From Sphingomonas gei (GTDB lineage: Bacteria > Pseudomonadota > Alphaproteobacteria > Sphingomonadales > Sphingomonadaceae), in NCBI RefSeq assembly GCF_004792685.1, contig NZ_SRXT01000003.1:310001-374000 (forward strand): a stretch of 64,000 nucleotides of DNA, read 5' to 3'. The translations under genes were made by a program, and so were the position numbers. How positions within the stretch are numbered: the first letter of the stretch is position 1; every line of letters starts with the position of its first letter. Below, one piece after another: positions 7,095-15,117 of this stretch. The notes beneath the pieces were generated by a model that was given only the letters and a program-made list of their open reading frames with translations, ran no database searches and had not been told where the DNA came from.

Positions 7095-9224
7095 ATGAAA
7101 ATGCGGCAGGTTCTTGCTTTTATTCTGTTTCTGCTGGGGGCGGCGCTGGCCGGAGGCGCGCGTGCCGAGACCGGCTACGACCTGTGGTTGCGCTATCAGC
7201 CGGTCGAAGCCCAGTGGCGGGAGCGCTATGCCGCGCGGGTGACGCACTTCACTGCGGCGGACGGGCCGACGATGCTGGCCGCGGCCGGCGAATTGCGGCG
7301 CGGTGTCGCGGGGATGCTCGGTTACGATCCGGCGCGGCGCGAGGCAGTGACGGGGGACGGCGCAGTGGTGCTCGGGACGGCGACATCGCCGCTGATCGCG
7401 CCGCTGGGGCTGCCGCTCACCCGGCTGGGGGCCGAGGGCTATCTGATCCGCAGCGCCGTGATCCAGGGCAAGCGCGTGACGGTGATCGCGGGGAACGAAG
7501 AGGTGGGCGTGCTCTACGGGGTGTTCCGCTTCCTCAAGCTGATCCAGACGCGCCAGCCGCTCGACGGTCTCGACATTTCCGATGCGCCCAAGCTGCGGGT
7601 TCGGGTGCTCAATCACTGGGACAATCTCGATCGGTACGTCGAGCGCGGCTATGCCGGGCAATCGATCTGGGACTGGCAGAAATTGCCGGGGCACAAGGAC
7701 CCGCGCTACACCGACTATGCGCGGGCCAACGCCTCGATCGGGATCAACGGCACGGTGCTGACCAACGTCAACGCCAATGCCGACGTGCTGCGGCCAGAGT
7801 GGCTGGCGAAGGTAAAGGCGCTGGCGGAAGTGTTCCGGCCGTACGGGATCAAGGTCTATCTGACGGCGCGGTTCTCGGCGCCGATCGAACTAAGCGGGCT
7901 CAAGACCGCCGACCCGCTCGACCCGCAGGTCGCGCATTGGTGGAAGGCGAAGGTCGACGAGATCTACCGGGTGATCCCCGATTTCGGCGGGTTGCTGGTC
8001 AAGGCCAATTCGGAGGGGCAGCCGGGGCCTTCGGACTATAAGCGGACGCATGCCGAGGGCGCCAACATGCTCGCCGACGCGCTGGCGCCGCATGGCGGCA
8101 CGCTGATGTGGCGGGCGTTCGTCTATGCCGCGGAGAATCCCGACGATCGGCACAAACAGGCTTATGCCGAGTTCCAGCCGCTGGACGGCAAGTTCCGCGA
8201 CAATGTTCTGGTCCAGGTCAAGAACGGCGCGATCGACTTCCAGCCGCGCGAGCCGTTCCATCCGTTGTTCGGGGCGATGCCGAAGACGCCGCTGCTGATG
8301 GAAGTGCAGATCACCAAGGAATATCTCGGTTTCGCGACTCACCTCGCCTATCTCGGGCCGATGTGGGAGGAGGCGCTGCAGGCCGACACCTATCGCCCGC
8401 GCAAGGGCATGACCGTGGCCAAGGTGATCCGCGGGGTGGCGGGAGTCGCCAATATCGGCAGCGACATGAACTGGTCGGGATCGCAATTCGATCAGGCGAA
8501 CTGGTATGCGTTCGGGCGCTTCGCCTGGGACCCCGAGGCGAAGGCCGAGCCGATCGCGAAGGACTGGGCGGCGATGACCTGGGGCAATGATCCCGCGGTG
8601 ACCGGGCCGATCGTCGCGATGATGATGGCGTCGCGCGAGGCGGTGGTCGATTATATGACTCCCCTCGGGCTCGGGCATCTGATGGCGACGGGGCATCATT
8701 ATGGGCCGGGGCCCTGGGTATCCGATCTGGCGCGGCCCGAATGGAACCCGGTCTATTATCACAAGGCGGATGCTGGCGGGATCGGGTTCGACCGCACCGC
8801 GACGGGGACCAACGCCGCCGCGCAATATGCGCCCGAGGTCGCAGCGAACTTTGCCGACCGCAAGCGCGTGCCGGAGCGGTTCCTGTTGTGGTTTCACCAC
8901 CTGCCATGGACGTATCGCGCCCGTTCGGGGCGGACTTTGTGGGACGAGCTGATCGTCCGCTACGATCGCGGTGTCGATGCGGTGACGGGGATGGAGGCGT
9001 CGTGGAAGGCGCTGGAGGGCAAGGTCGACCCGCGGCGCTGGGCCGAGGTGCGCGACTTCCTCGCGATTCAGCGCGACGAGGCGGGGTGGTGGCGCGACGC
9101 CTCGATCGCTTATTTCCAGTCGGTGTCGAAGCGGCCGCTGCCGGCGGGGCACGCCGCGCCCGCGCACGAGCTCGACTGGTACAAGGCGATCCAGACGCCT
9201 TACGCGCCCGGCAACGGCAAGTGA
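7095..9224 (+). CDS. aguA: Alpha-glucuronidase, GH67
   Basis: A 709-residue protein, the usual GH67 size, with a cleavable signal peptide (residues 1-24, ending GGARA). The three catalytic acids can be placed: Glu307 in KANSEGQPGPSD (acid), Asp381 in NGAIDFQ and Glu409 in QITKEYLG (base pair), with the same 28-residue Asp-Glu spacing as in the characterised Cellvibrio enzyme. It removes (4-O-methyl)glucuronic acid from the ends of xylo-oligosaccharides made by the neighbouring GH10 xylanase, in the periplasm. An ATG at 7101 is an alternative start. The shared operator at 7027 implies co-regulation with the xylanase. Confidence 0.96.
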   Translation: MKMRQVLAFILFLLGAALAGGARAETGYDLWLRYQPVEAQWRERYAARVTHFTAADGPTMLAAAGELRRGVAGMLGYDPARREAVTGDGAVVLGTATSPLIAPLGLPLTRLGAEGYLIRSAVIQGKRVTVIAGNEEVGVLYGVFRFLKLIQTRQPLDGLDISDAPKLRVRVLNHWDNLDRYVERGYAGQSIWDWQKLPGHKDPRYTDYARANASIGINGTVLTNVNANADVLRPEWLAKVKALAEVFRPYGIKVYLTARFSAPIELSGLKTADPLDPQVAHWWKAKVDEIYRVIPDFGGLLVKANSEGQPGPSDYKRTHAEGANMLADALAPHGGTLMWRAFVYAAENPDDRHKQAYAEFQPLDGKFRDNVLVQVKNGAIDFQPREPFHPLFGAMPKTPLLMEVQITKEYLGFATHLAYLGPMWEEALQADTYRPRKGMTVAKVIRGVAGVANIGSDMNWSGSQFDQANWYAFGRFAWDPEAKAEPIAKDWAAMTWGNDPAVTGPIVAMMMASREAVVDYMTPLGLGHLMATGHHYGPGPWVSDLARPEWNPVYYHKADAGGIGFDRTATGTNAAAQYAPEVAANFADRKRVPERFLLWFHHLPWTYRARSGRTLWDELIVRYDRGVDAVTGMEASWKALEGKVDPRRWAEVRDFLAIQRDEAGWWRDASIAYFQSVSKRPLPAGHAAPAHELDWYKAIQTPYAPGNGK

Positions 9225-9423
9225 TCGGGTCGACATGGTTTCGCGATGGACGCGCCGGGTTATCGCTGCCAGGGCACTGAGAAGATAAGATTAATTAATT
9301 CCCAAACCCACATAGATTTACAACGGCGCTACCAAGAGGTGTATCCTCAGTGCATCGCCGCCACTGTTCTGGCTTACGGCGACTGAGAGACCATTGCGCT
9401 CCCGCCTACGGTGGAGTCGCGAT

Positions 9424-9678
9424 ATGCCTCGGTATTTTTTCAATGTGAACGACGGTTCGACAGCTGATGAAGAAGGCGTCGAATTGGAGAGCATCGCCGT
9501 CGCGAAATGCGAGGCGGTCAGGACCGCAGCAGCGCTGATCTGCGAATCTTCCAAGACCTTCTGGGACACGAAGGACTTCGGCATGACGGTTTCGAACGCG
9601 AGCGGACTGACGTTGTTCAGCCTGATGTTCATCGGCGTGGAAGCGGCCGCGATAGGGGGCGCGCACGCTGGTCGCTAG
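9424..9678 (+). CDS. DUF6894-type small protein
   Basis: An 84-residue protein beginning MPRYFFNVNDGS, with the acidic turn ADEEGVELES and a C-terminal segment FGMTVSNASGLTLFSLMFIG. This matches my memory of the small DUF6894 family common in sphingomonads and rhizobia, whose function is unknown. The ATG at 9424 is chosen because family members start MPRYFF; an in-frame upstream start at 9394 would add ten unrelated residues. It stands alone; bases 9225-9423 before it contain no gene I can support, only an AT-rich stretch near 9290-9320 that could hold its promoter. Confidence 0.72.
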   Translation: MPRYFFNVNDGSTADEEGVELESIAVAKCEAVRTAAALICESSKTFWDTKDFGMTVSNASGLTLFSLMFIGVEAAAIGGAHAGR

Positions 9679-9717
9679 ACTAGAGTCGATTTCATATTGA
9701 CGGAATCGGTGCTTTTC

Positions 9718-9800
9718 CCGTTCGCCCTGAGCCTGTCGAAGGGCGGCTATCCGCGCACGGACCGCCGGCGGCATCGCCCTTCGACAAGCTCAGGGCGAAC
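9718..9800. repeat. Intergenic palindromic repeat (GTTCGCCCTGAGC type)
   Basis: Two inverted arms face each other: GTTCGCCCTGAGCCTGTCGA at the left and its near-complement TCGACAAGCTCAGGGCGAAC at the right, each continuing with GGGCG/CGCCC. This is a repeat family I recall as abundant between genes in sphingomonad genomes. Confidence 0.75.
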
Positions 9801-9840
9801 GGCTCGGGTGGTTCAATCCAACTGAATCGTCTCCAGGCTC

Positions 9841-9922
9841 GCTCCCCTGCGAAAGCAGGGGTCCAGGTTACAAGTTACGGGCGGTGCGCATTGGGCCCTG
9901 GCCCCTGCTTTCACAGGGGACT
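9841..9922. repeat. Intergenic palindromic repeat (CCCCTGCGAAAGCAGGGG type)
   Basis: Left arm CCCCTGCGAAAGCAGGGG and right arm CCCCTGCTTTCACAGGGG are each hairpins and are also inverted relative to each other with flanking CCAGG/CCTGG. A second repeat family, immediately next to the previous one. Confidence 0.75.
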
Positions 9923-9956
9923 AAAAAATGGCGCCGCGAGCAAAGCTCGCGACGCC
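9923..9956 (-). terminator. Rho-independent terminator of the TonB receptor gene
   Basis: On the minus strand GGCGTCGCGAGC-TTT-GCTCGCGGCGCC forms a 12-bp stem with one mismatch, followed by ATTTTTT. It lies 20 bp after the receptor stop. Confidence 0.85.
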
Positions 9957-9976
9957 AGTCAGGGTGTAGCGGAAAA

Positions 9977-12900
9977 TCAGAAGGTATAGCGGGTGATGAT
10001 CGAGAAGCGCCGGTCCGGGCTGTACCATTGGCGCGGCACGCGGCGCACGTCGCCGTTCTGGTCCTCGACCGCGGCCTCGGTCACCGTCTTCGACTTGGTC
10101 AGGTTCACGCCTTGCACGCCGATCTTGAAATTGTCGGTGACGCTGAGGAATGCCGATGCATCGAGCTGCCCGTAAGCGCGCTGGAAGATCGGATCGAACG
10201 GCGTGATCACGTCGCGCAGCGTCAGCAGATAATCCGAGCGCCAATTATAGGTGGCACGCAGCGACAGTCCGCCGATGTCGAGGAACGGCGTGATGTTGAA
10301 CTGATGCTTCGAGAGCCCCTGGAGCGGGAAATCGGCGCCCGTGATCGTCGGCTGCTGGCCCGAAGACACCGCCGGATCCGTGGGATTGAGGATCGCCTGC
10401 GGAACGCCGGTGCTTTGGACATAGGTATAGTTCGCCTGCAGACCGAAGCCCTTCAGGAAGCCCGGGAGGAAATCGTAGGTCTGTTGATAGGCGAGCTCGA
10501 TGCCCTTGATCTTGCCGGTCTCGGACGAATTGACCGGGGTCGTCACGATCGAGTCGAACGTTTCACCGTTATTGGTGAAGGTCTGACGCTGGATATCGTT
10601 GGTGAGGACATTCTTGAGGCGCTTGTAGAAGAGCGACGCCGTGATCGATCCGACGCGGCTGAAATACCATTCGCCGGTCAAGTCGAAGCTGTCGGACTCG
10701 ATGGGCTTGAGATACGGATTGCCGGCGTTGAACTGGCCCTCGACACGCGCCTGATTGGGCGGGACCGTGCCATCGGGATTGATGATGATCGGAAGCGCCT
10801 GGCCGTTGGCGTCGGTATTGGGCTGTGCGTCGAGCGACACGACGTAATAGTTGCGCACCAGGCCCGGCGAGGGCGGCGAGACGCCCTTGGTATAGGCCGC
10901 GCGGAACTGCACGCCGCCGCCCGCTTCGAGCCTGACGTTGAGGCTGGGCAGCCAGTAATCATAGTTGATGTCGACATCGTTGGGGATGAGCGCGCCGTTG
11001 AGGAAATTGGTGGCGCTGGTCCGCACGCTCTGCGGAACCGCGCAGAAGGCCTGGAGCGCGCCCGTGCCGTTGGTGAGAATGTCCGCAATCGCGTCGTTGC
11101 ATTCCGCCTGGCTCGGGATCGTGGTGACCACGGGGAATGACTGGAAGCCCTGCGACTCGCGGCGCGTGGTGGTGTAGCGCACGCCGACATTGCCGTTGAT
11201 CCGCATCCCGCCGAGCGGCGCATCGAACCGCGCCATGATATAGGCGGCCTTGTTGGTCTCGCTCTGCGGATTGATCTCGCCGGGCAGATAGTTCGTGCCG
11301 GAGTTCACGCCGCACCGTTCGGACAGGCGATTCCAGCCGTCGTTGATCAACCGGCCGTCGATCGAGCAGGCGATCTTGGGCACCCATTCGTTGATGATCT
11401 GATTGGCGTAATTGGCATAGGCGTCATAATTGGTCGCCGGACGGCCGGCGTAGAACAGCCGCCCCTGGCCGCCGACCGGGTTGTTGGCCTGGCCGCCGAG
11501 GAAATTGTGGAAGAATACCGGCGTGTAATTGCCCAGCGGCGCGCCCCCGTTGCCGCCGGGAATGCCGTCGACATTATCGTCGAGCCACACCGGACCGCCA
11601 TTGCCCCATTGCTCGGAGAGCCGGCCCCAATTGTAGGTCGAGAAGCGCGCGGTGGTATCGCGATCCGCATAGCGGGCGCCCGCGCGGATCGCCTTGAGGA
11701 AGCCGCCGTCGGGAAAGGTATATTCCAGGTCGATCCGCGCGGCATCCGAATTGCCGTCCGAATCCTCGGTATGATCCATCGCGGCGCGCGGGAAGCTGTT
11801 GAACGGATCGATGAAGCTCTGATGCGCGCCGGTATAATAAGCCGGGTAGGCGGCGGTGCCGGGCACGCCGTTGCAGGAGCCGGTGGCGATGTTGAAATTC
11901 GCCGATTCGCAATTCTGCGGCGGCAGGAAGCTGACGTCGGGGACGTTCTTGCCGTTCAGCTTGATCGCGGCATCCTGATAGGTCGACATCCACAGCGTGT
12001 TGGCAGTGATCCGGCTGCTCGACACGATGTGCTGATAATCGAGGTTCACCGCCAGCCGGTCCGACACGTCCCACTTGAAGTTGAACGAATAGTCGGAGGT
12101 GACGATATTCTCCTCCTGCTCGCGGCGGATGTTGTTCGACTGGAGCCCCAAAGCCGGGGTGCGGGCGTCGGCGCCGTTCTGGTCGTCGCGCCAGCCGCTC
12201 GGCCCGGTGATGATGCCGCTCTGGAACAGGCCGCTATCGTCGAAATCCAGGCTGGTGCCGGCGCGGGCGCGCGAATCGCCGTTCGACTGGACGTTGTCGG
12301 TCGCGATCTCGATCGTGTTCTCGAGCCAGTTCTGGCGCGCGTCGGACCGCAGGAACTGCGCCGTCGCCTCCATCGAGCCATCGTTGCTGCGCCACTGCGC
12401 CGCTGCCGAATAGCCGTAGCGCTTGCGGTTGAAATCCTGGCTGCCCATCACCGCGCCGCGCGGGAACAGGCCTTCGCCGGTTTGCGTCGCGGTGCCGAAG
12501 GGCAACGTGTCGGTGCGGGTGCCGTCCGAATAGATCGGGCGGACGCGGAAGCTGGAGATGCCCAGCCGGTCCGCGCGCGAATAAAGCTGCGAGTAGGAGA
12601 AGCTGGCGAGCAGGCCGAATTCGCCGATCCCGGTCTCCCAGCGGTCGCTCGCCAGGATGGCGGCGACGGGCGCGCTCTTGTCGACGAATTCGCCGTAATT
12701 GAGCTCGAGCGAGCCGGCGATCATCAGGCCCTTCTGGTCGAACGGCAGACGCGTGCGCAGATTGACGACACCGGCGATGCCGCCTTCGATCCGATCGGCG
12801 GACGGCGATTTGAACACGTCGACGCCGCCGAGCAGCTCCGAAGGCACGTCCTGGAAGCTCAACCCGCCGGCATTGCCGGCGCTGAACGCGTCACGGCCGT

Positions 12901-13345
12901 TGAATTCCGAGCGGACATACGTGAGACCACGCACCACCACGCCCGAGCCCTCGACCGAGAAATGGTCGGGATCGTTGCCTGCGGCGAAGCGATTGATCGA
13001 GACGCCCGGGATGCGCTGCAGCGTCTCGGTGACCGAGCGGTCGGGGAGCGCGCCAATATCCTCGGCAGTGACCGAATCGACGATGACGTCGGAATTCCGC
13101 CGGAGCTGCTGCGCGCTTTGCAGCGCCTGGCGATAGCCCTGGACGACGACTTCTTCGTCAGCCTGCGGGTCCTGCGCGCCGGCATCTGTCGCGTCCTGCG
13201 TGGCGAGCGGCGTGGCCGCCTCGGTCTGTGCCCAGGCCGAGCCGGCACCGAACAGGCACAAGGCCGCGGCGGACACCCCGGCGCGGAGCAATCCAGACCG
13301 CAATTTCGTGGAATTCTCAAATGAATGCGTTGCGTCGTTGCGCAT
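9977..13345 (-). CDS. TonB-dependent outer-membrane receptor, carbohydrate type
   Basis: About 1122 residues. Signal peptide ends GAGSAWAQ (near residue 40); a TonB-box-like stretch EEVVVQGYR follows, then a plug domain (SVTAEDIGALPDRSVTETLQ, RIPGV) and a long beta-barrel ending in ITRYTF with the terminal aromatic required for Bam insertion. The large size and plug sequence match the oligosaccharide-importing receptors of sphingomonads, Caulobacter and Xanthomonas. The ATG at 13345 has AGGAGGGG seven bases upstream; a TTG at 13348 is also possible. It is divergent from the halogenase/GH operon and has a LacI-type operator 21 bp before its start, so uptake of xylo-oligosaccharides is the likely role; the ligand itself is inferred from context. 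Confidence 0.93.
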   Translation of the reverse strand: MRNDATHSFENSTKLRSGLLRAGVSAAALCLFGAGSAWAQTEAATPLATQDATDAGAQDPQADEEVVVQGYRQALQSAQQLRRNSDVIVDSVTAEDIGALPDRSVTETLQRIPGVSINRFAAGNDPDHFSVEGSGVVVRGLTYVRSEFNGRDAFSAGNAGGLSFQDVPSELLGGVDVFKSPSADRIEGGIAGVVNLRTRLPFDQKGLMIAGSLELNYGEFVDKSAPVAAILASDRWETGIGEFGLLASFSYSQLYSRADRLGISSFRVRPIYSDGTRTDTLPFGTATQTGEGLFPRGAVMGSQDFNRKRYGYSAAAQWRSNDGSMEATAQFLRSDARQNWLENTIEIATDNVQSNGDSRARAGTSLDFDDSGLFQSGIITGPSGWRDDQNGADARTPALGLQSNNIRREQEENIVTSDYSFNFKWDVSDRLAVNLDYQHIVSSSRITANTLWMSTYQDAAIKLNGKNVPDVSFLPPQNCESANFNIATGSCNGVPGTAAYPAYYTGAHQSFIDPFNSFPRAAMDHTEDSDGNSDAARIDLEYTFPDGGFLKAIRAGARYADRDTTARFSTYNWGRLSEQWGNGGPVWLDDNVDGIPGGNGGAPLGNYTPVFFHNFLGGQANNPVGGQGRLFYAGRPATNYDAYANYANQIINEWVPKIACSIDGRLINDGWNRLSERCGVNSGTNYLPGEINPQSETNKAAYIMARFDAPLGGMRINGNVGVRYTTTRRESQGFQSFPVVTTIPSQAECNDAIADILTNGTGALQAFCAVPQSVRTSATNFLNGALIPNDVDINYDYWLPSLNVRLEAGGGVQFRAAYTKGVSPPSPGLVRNYYVVSLDAQPNTDANGQALPIIINPDGTVPPNQARVEGQFNAGNPYLKPIESDSFDLTGEWYFSRVGSITASLFYKRLKNVLTNDIQRQTFTNNGETFDSIVTTPVNSSETGKIKGIELAYQQTYDFLPGFLKGFGLQANYTYVQSTGVPQAILNPTDPAVSSGQQPTITGADFPLQGLSKHQFNITPFLDIGGLSLRATYNWRSDYLLTLRDVITPFDPIFQRAYGQLDASAFLSVTDNFKIGVQGVNLTKSKTVTEAAVEDQNGDVRRVPRQWYSPDRRFSIITRYTF

Positions 13346-13365
13346 CAAGCGTCCCCTCCTCCCGA

Positions 13366-13379
13366 TGTTAGCGCTATCA
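13366..13379. promoter_or_regulatory. LacI-type operator before the TonB receptor gene
   Basis: TGTTAGCGCTATCA matches TGGTAGCGCTACCA at 12 of 14 positions. It lies just upstream of the receptor ribosome-binding site on the minus strand. Confidence 0.78.
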
Positions 13380-13542
13380 TTACGTGGCGCTATTTGTTGT
13401 AGTTATGGAGCACGATTAGCGGCAATTCGTGGCAGAGATCAAGACACATAGTGACAATGGCGCGCTTATGTGCTGATTTTGCAACGAATTTGCTGCGGTG
13501 CAACGAGAAACTTCCCAGCTGGCGCTTTTACGGCCCAGAATG

Positions 13543-13556
13543 TGGGAGCGCTAACA
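13543..13556. promoter_or_regulatory. LacI-type operator before the halogenase/GH operon
   Basis: TGGGAGCGCTAACA shares the AGCGCT core and outer bases with the other operators and lies 17 bp before the short leader frame. Together with the site at 13366 it brackets the divergent receptor/halogenase promoters (177 bp apart). The 13349-13611 interval otherwise holds no gene except the leader frame. Confidence 0.7.
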
Positions 13557-13573
13557 TCGGGCTAAGGGGAGGA

Positions 13574-13615
13574 ATGCAGCGCGTGTCGAACTCTCATCCG
13601 AAGCAGCGCCGGTGA
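13574..13615 (+). CDS. Possible 13-residue leader peptide coupled to the halogenase gene
   Basis: An ATG directly preceded by GGGGAGGA opens a frame MQRVSNSHPKQRR that ends in TGA overlapping the GTG start of the halogenase (GTGA at 13612-13615). The halogenase GTG itself has no good ribosome-binding site. The layout suggests translational coupling through a short upstream frame; whether the peptide has a function is unknown. A frame error near 13610 fusing this start to the halogenase is the alternative. Confidence 0.4.
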   Translation: MQRVSNSHPKQRR

Positions 13616-15117
13616 ACGCGCCGATCCGCAGCATCGTCATCGTCGGCGGCGGCACCGCCGGGTGGATGACCGCCGCGGCGCTGGCGCGGATGGTGCGTGC
13701 CGGGGTGGCGGTGACTCTGGTCGAATCGGATGCGATCGGGATCGTCGGGGTGGGCGAGGCGACGATCCCGCCGATCCGCAGCTTCAACGCGATGCTCGAT
13801 ATCGACGAGAACGACTTCCTCGCGAATACCCAGGGATCGATGAAGCTCGGGATCGAATTCCTGGACTGGAACCAGCCCGGCCATCGCTATCTGCATCCGT
13901 TCGGCGAGTACGGCTTCAGCGTCGAAGGAGTCCGCTTCCACCAGATCTGGCAGAAATTGCGCGCCGCGGGGCGAGCGGGGCCGATCGACCAATACAGCAT
14001 GTGTGCGGTGGCGGCGGGGCGCAATCGCTACGCGGCGCCGGCAACCGAGCAGACTTCGCCCTTGTCGCAGCTCGTCCAGGCCTATCATTTCGACGCATCG
14101 CTCTATGCGCGCTATCTGCGCCGCTATGCCGAGGCGCGCGGCGTGGTGCGGCGCGAAGGCAAGGTCATGCAGGTCGCGCTGCGCGGCGAGGACGGATTCA
14201 TCGATGCAGTGACGCTCGAGGACGGCAGCCGGATCCAGGGCGAACTGTTCGTCGACTGCTCGGGATTTCGCGGGCTGCTGATCGAGGAGGCGCTGCACAC
14301 CGGCTATGAGGATTGGAGCCACTGGCTGCCCTGCGACCGGGCGCTGGCGGTGCCGACGGTCCATGCGGGGCCGCTGACGCCCTATACGCGGGCGACAGCG
14401 CGGCCGGCGGGGTGGCAGTGGCGGATCCCGCTCCAGCACCGCACCGGCAATGGCTATGTCTATTCGAGCGCGCACGTCTCGGACGACGAGGCGGCGGCGA
14501 CCCTGCTCGCCAATCTCGACGGCGAACCGCTCGGCGATCCGCGGCCGCTGCGCTTCGCCACTGGGCGGCGGAAACTGGCGTGGAACCGCAATTGCGTCGC
14601 GATCGGGCTGTCGAGCGGGTTCCTCGAGCCGCTCGAATCGACCAGCATCCATTTGATCCAGTCGGGGATTTCGCGGCTGCTCGGGCTGTTTCCCGACAGC
14701 GGCTGGGGCGATGCCGAGCGCGATAGCTATAACGACTTCACTGCGGCGCAATATGCGCAGGTGCGCGATTTCGTGATCCTGCATTACAAGGCGAACGGAC
14801 GCGACGAGCCCTTGTGGCGGCAGGCGCGCGAAATGGACGTGCCGGAGAGCCTGAAGCGGCGGATCGACCTGTTCCGCAATCGCGGGCGCATCTTCCGGCT
14901 CGAAGACGAATTGTTCGCCGAGACGAGCTGGATCGCCGTGATGCTGGGGCAGGGGATCGCGCCGCAGGGCTGGGATCCGCTCGCCGATGCCTTGAATCCC
15001 GACCAGCTCGCCGCGATGCTGGATCGAATCCGCTCGACCTTCCGCCGCGCCGCCGATGCGATGCCCGACCATGCGGCCTATCTGGCGCGGCATTGCGCTG
15101 CCCGGGGGTTTGCATGA
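13612..15117 (+). CDS. Flavin-dependent tryptophan halogenase-like protein, copy 1
   Basis: A 501-residue protein of normal family length. FAD-binding GGGTAGW lies at residues 12-18. The family's catalytic lysine is at ~78 (SMKLGIEF), and the conserved glutamates in GFLEPLEST are at ~339-342. The halogenase marker GWQWRIP is at ~267-273. Known members halogenate tryptophan or other aromatics using FADH2, chloride or bromide and O2, with a separate flavin reductase; no reductase is seen here. It starts the operon halogenase-halogenase-GH43-GH9 beside a TonB receptor. Similar genes are commonly found in TonB/CAZyme loci, where their substrate is unknown. The GTG start is fixed by the conserved MNAPIRSIVIVGG. 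Confidence 0.9.
   Translation: MNAPIRSIVIVGGGTAGWMTAAALARMVRAGVAVTLVESDAIGIVGVGEATIPPIRSFNAMLDIDENDFLANTQGSMKLGIEFLDWNQPGHRYLHPFGEYGFSVEGVRFHQIWQKLRAAGRAGPIDQYSMCAVAAGRNRYAAPATEQTSPLSQLVQAYHFDASLYARYLRRYAEARGVVRREGKVMQVALRGEDGFIDAVTLEDGSRIQGELFVDCSGFRGLLIEEALHTGYEDWSHWLPCDRALAVPTVHAGPLTPYTRATARPAGWQWRIPLQHRTGNGYVYSSAHVSDDEAAATLLANLDGEPLGDPRPLRFATGRRKLAWNRNCVAIGLSSGFLEPLESTSIHLIQSGISRLLGLFPDSGWGDAERDSYNDFTAAQYAQVRDFVILHYKANGRDEPLWRQAREMDVPESLKRRIDLFRNRGRIFRLEDELFAETSWIAVMLGQGIAPQGWDPLADALNPDQLAAMLDRIRSTFRRAADAMPDHAAYLARHCAARGFA

Noticed and set aside
9320..9336. Half operator GGCGCTACCA before the DUF6894 gene
   Set aside because: Only one half-site matches; the other arm is unrelated.
9718..9922. 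Possible CRISPR or transposon ends
   Set aside because: There are no regular direct repeats with unique spacers and no transposase; the arms are inverted palindromes of intergenic-repeat type.
13594..15093. Long minus-strand open frame (499 codons) across the first halogenase gene
   Set aside because: It is antisense to a gene with clear motifs and has the Arg/Ala/Pro-rich make-up typical of shadow frames in GC-rich DNA. The same applies to 11507-13324 (plus) and 21522-22613 (plus).
14814..15113. N-terminal extension of the second halogenase
   Set aside because: It overlaps the first halogenase in another frame and is not family-like; the ATGA start at 15114 is better.
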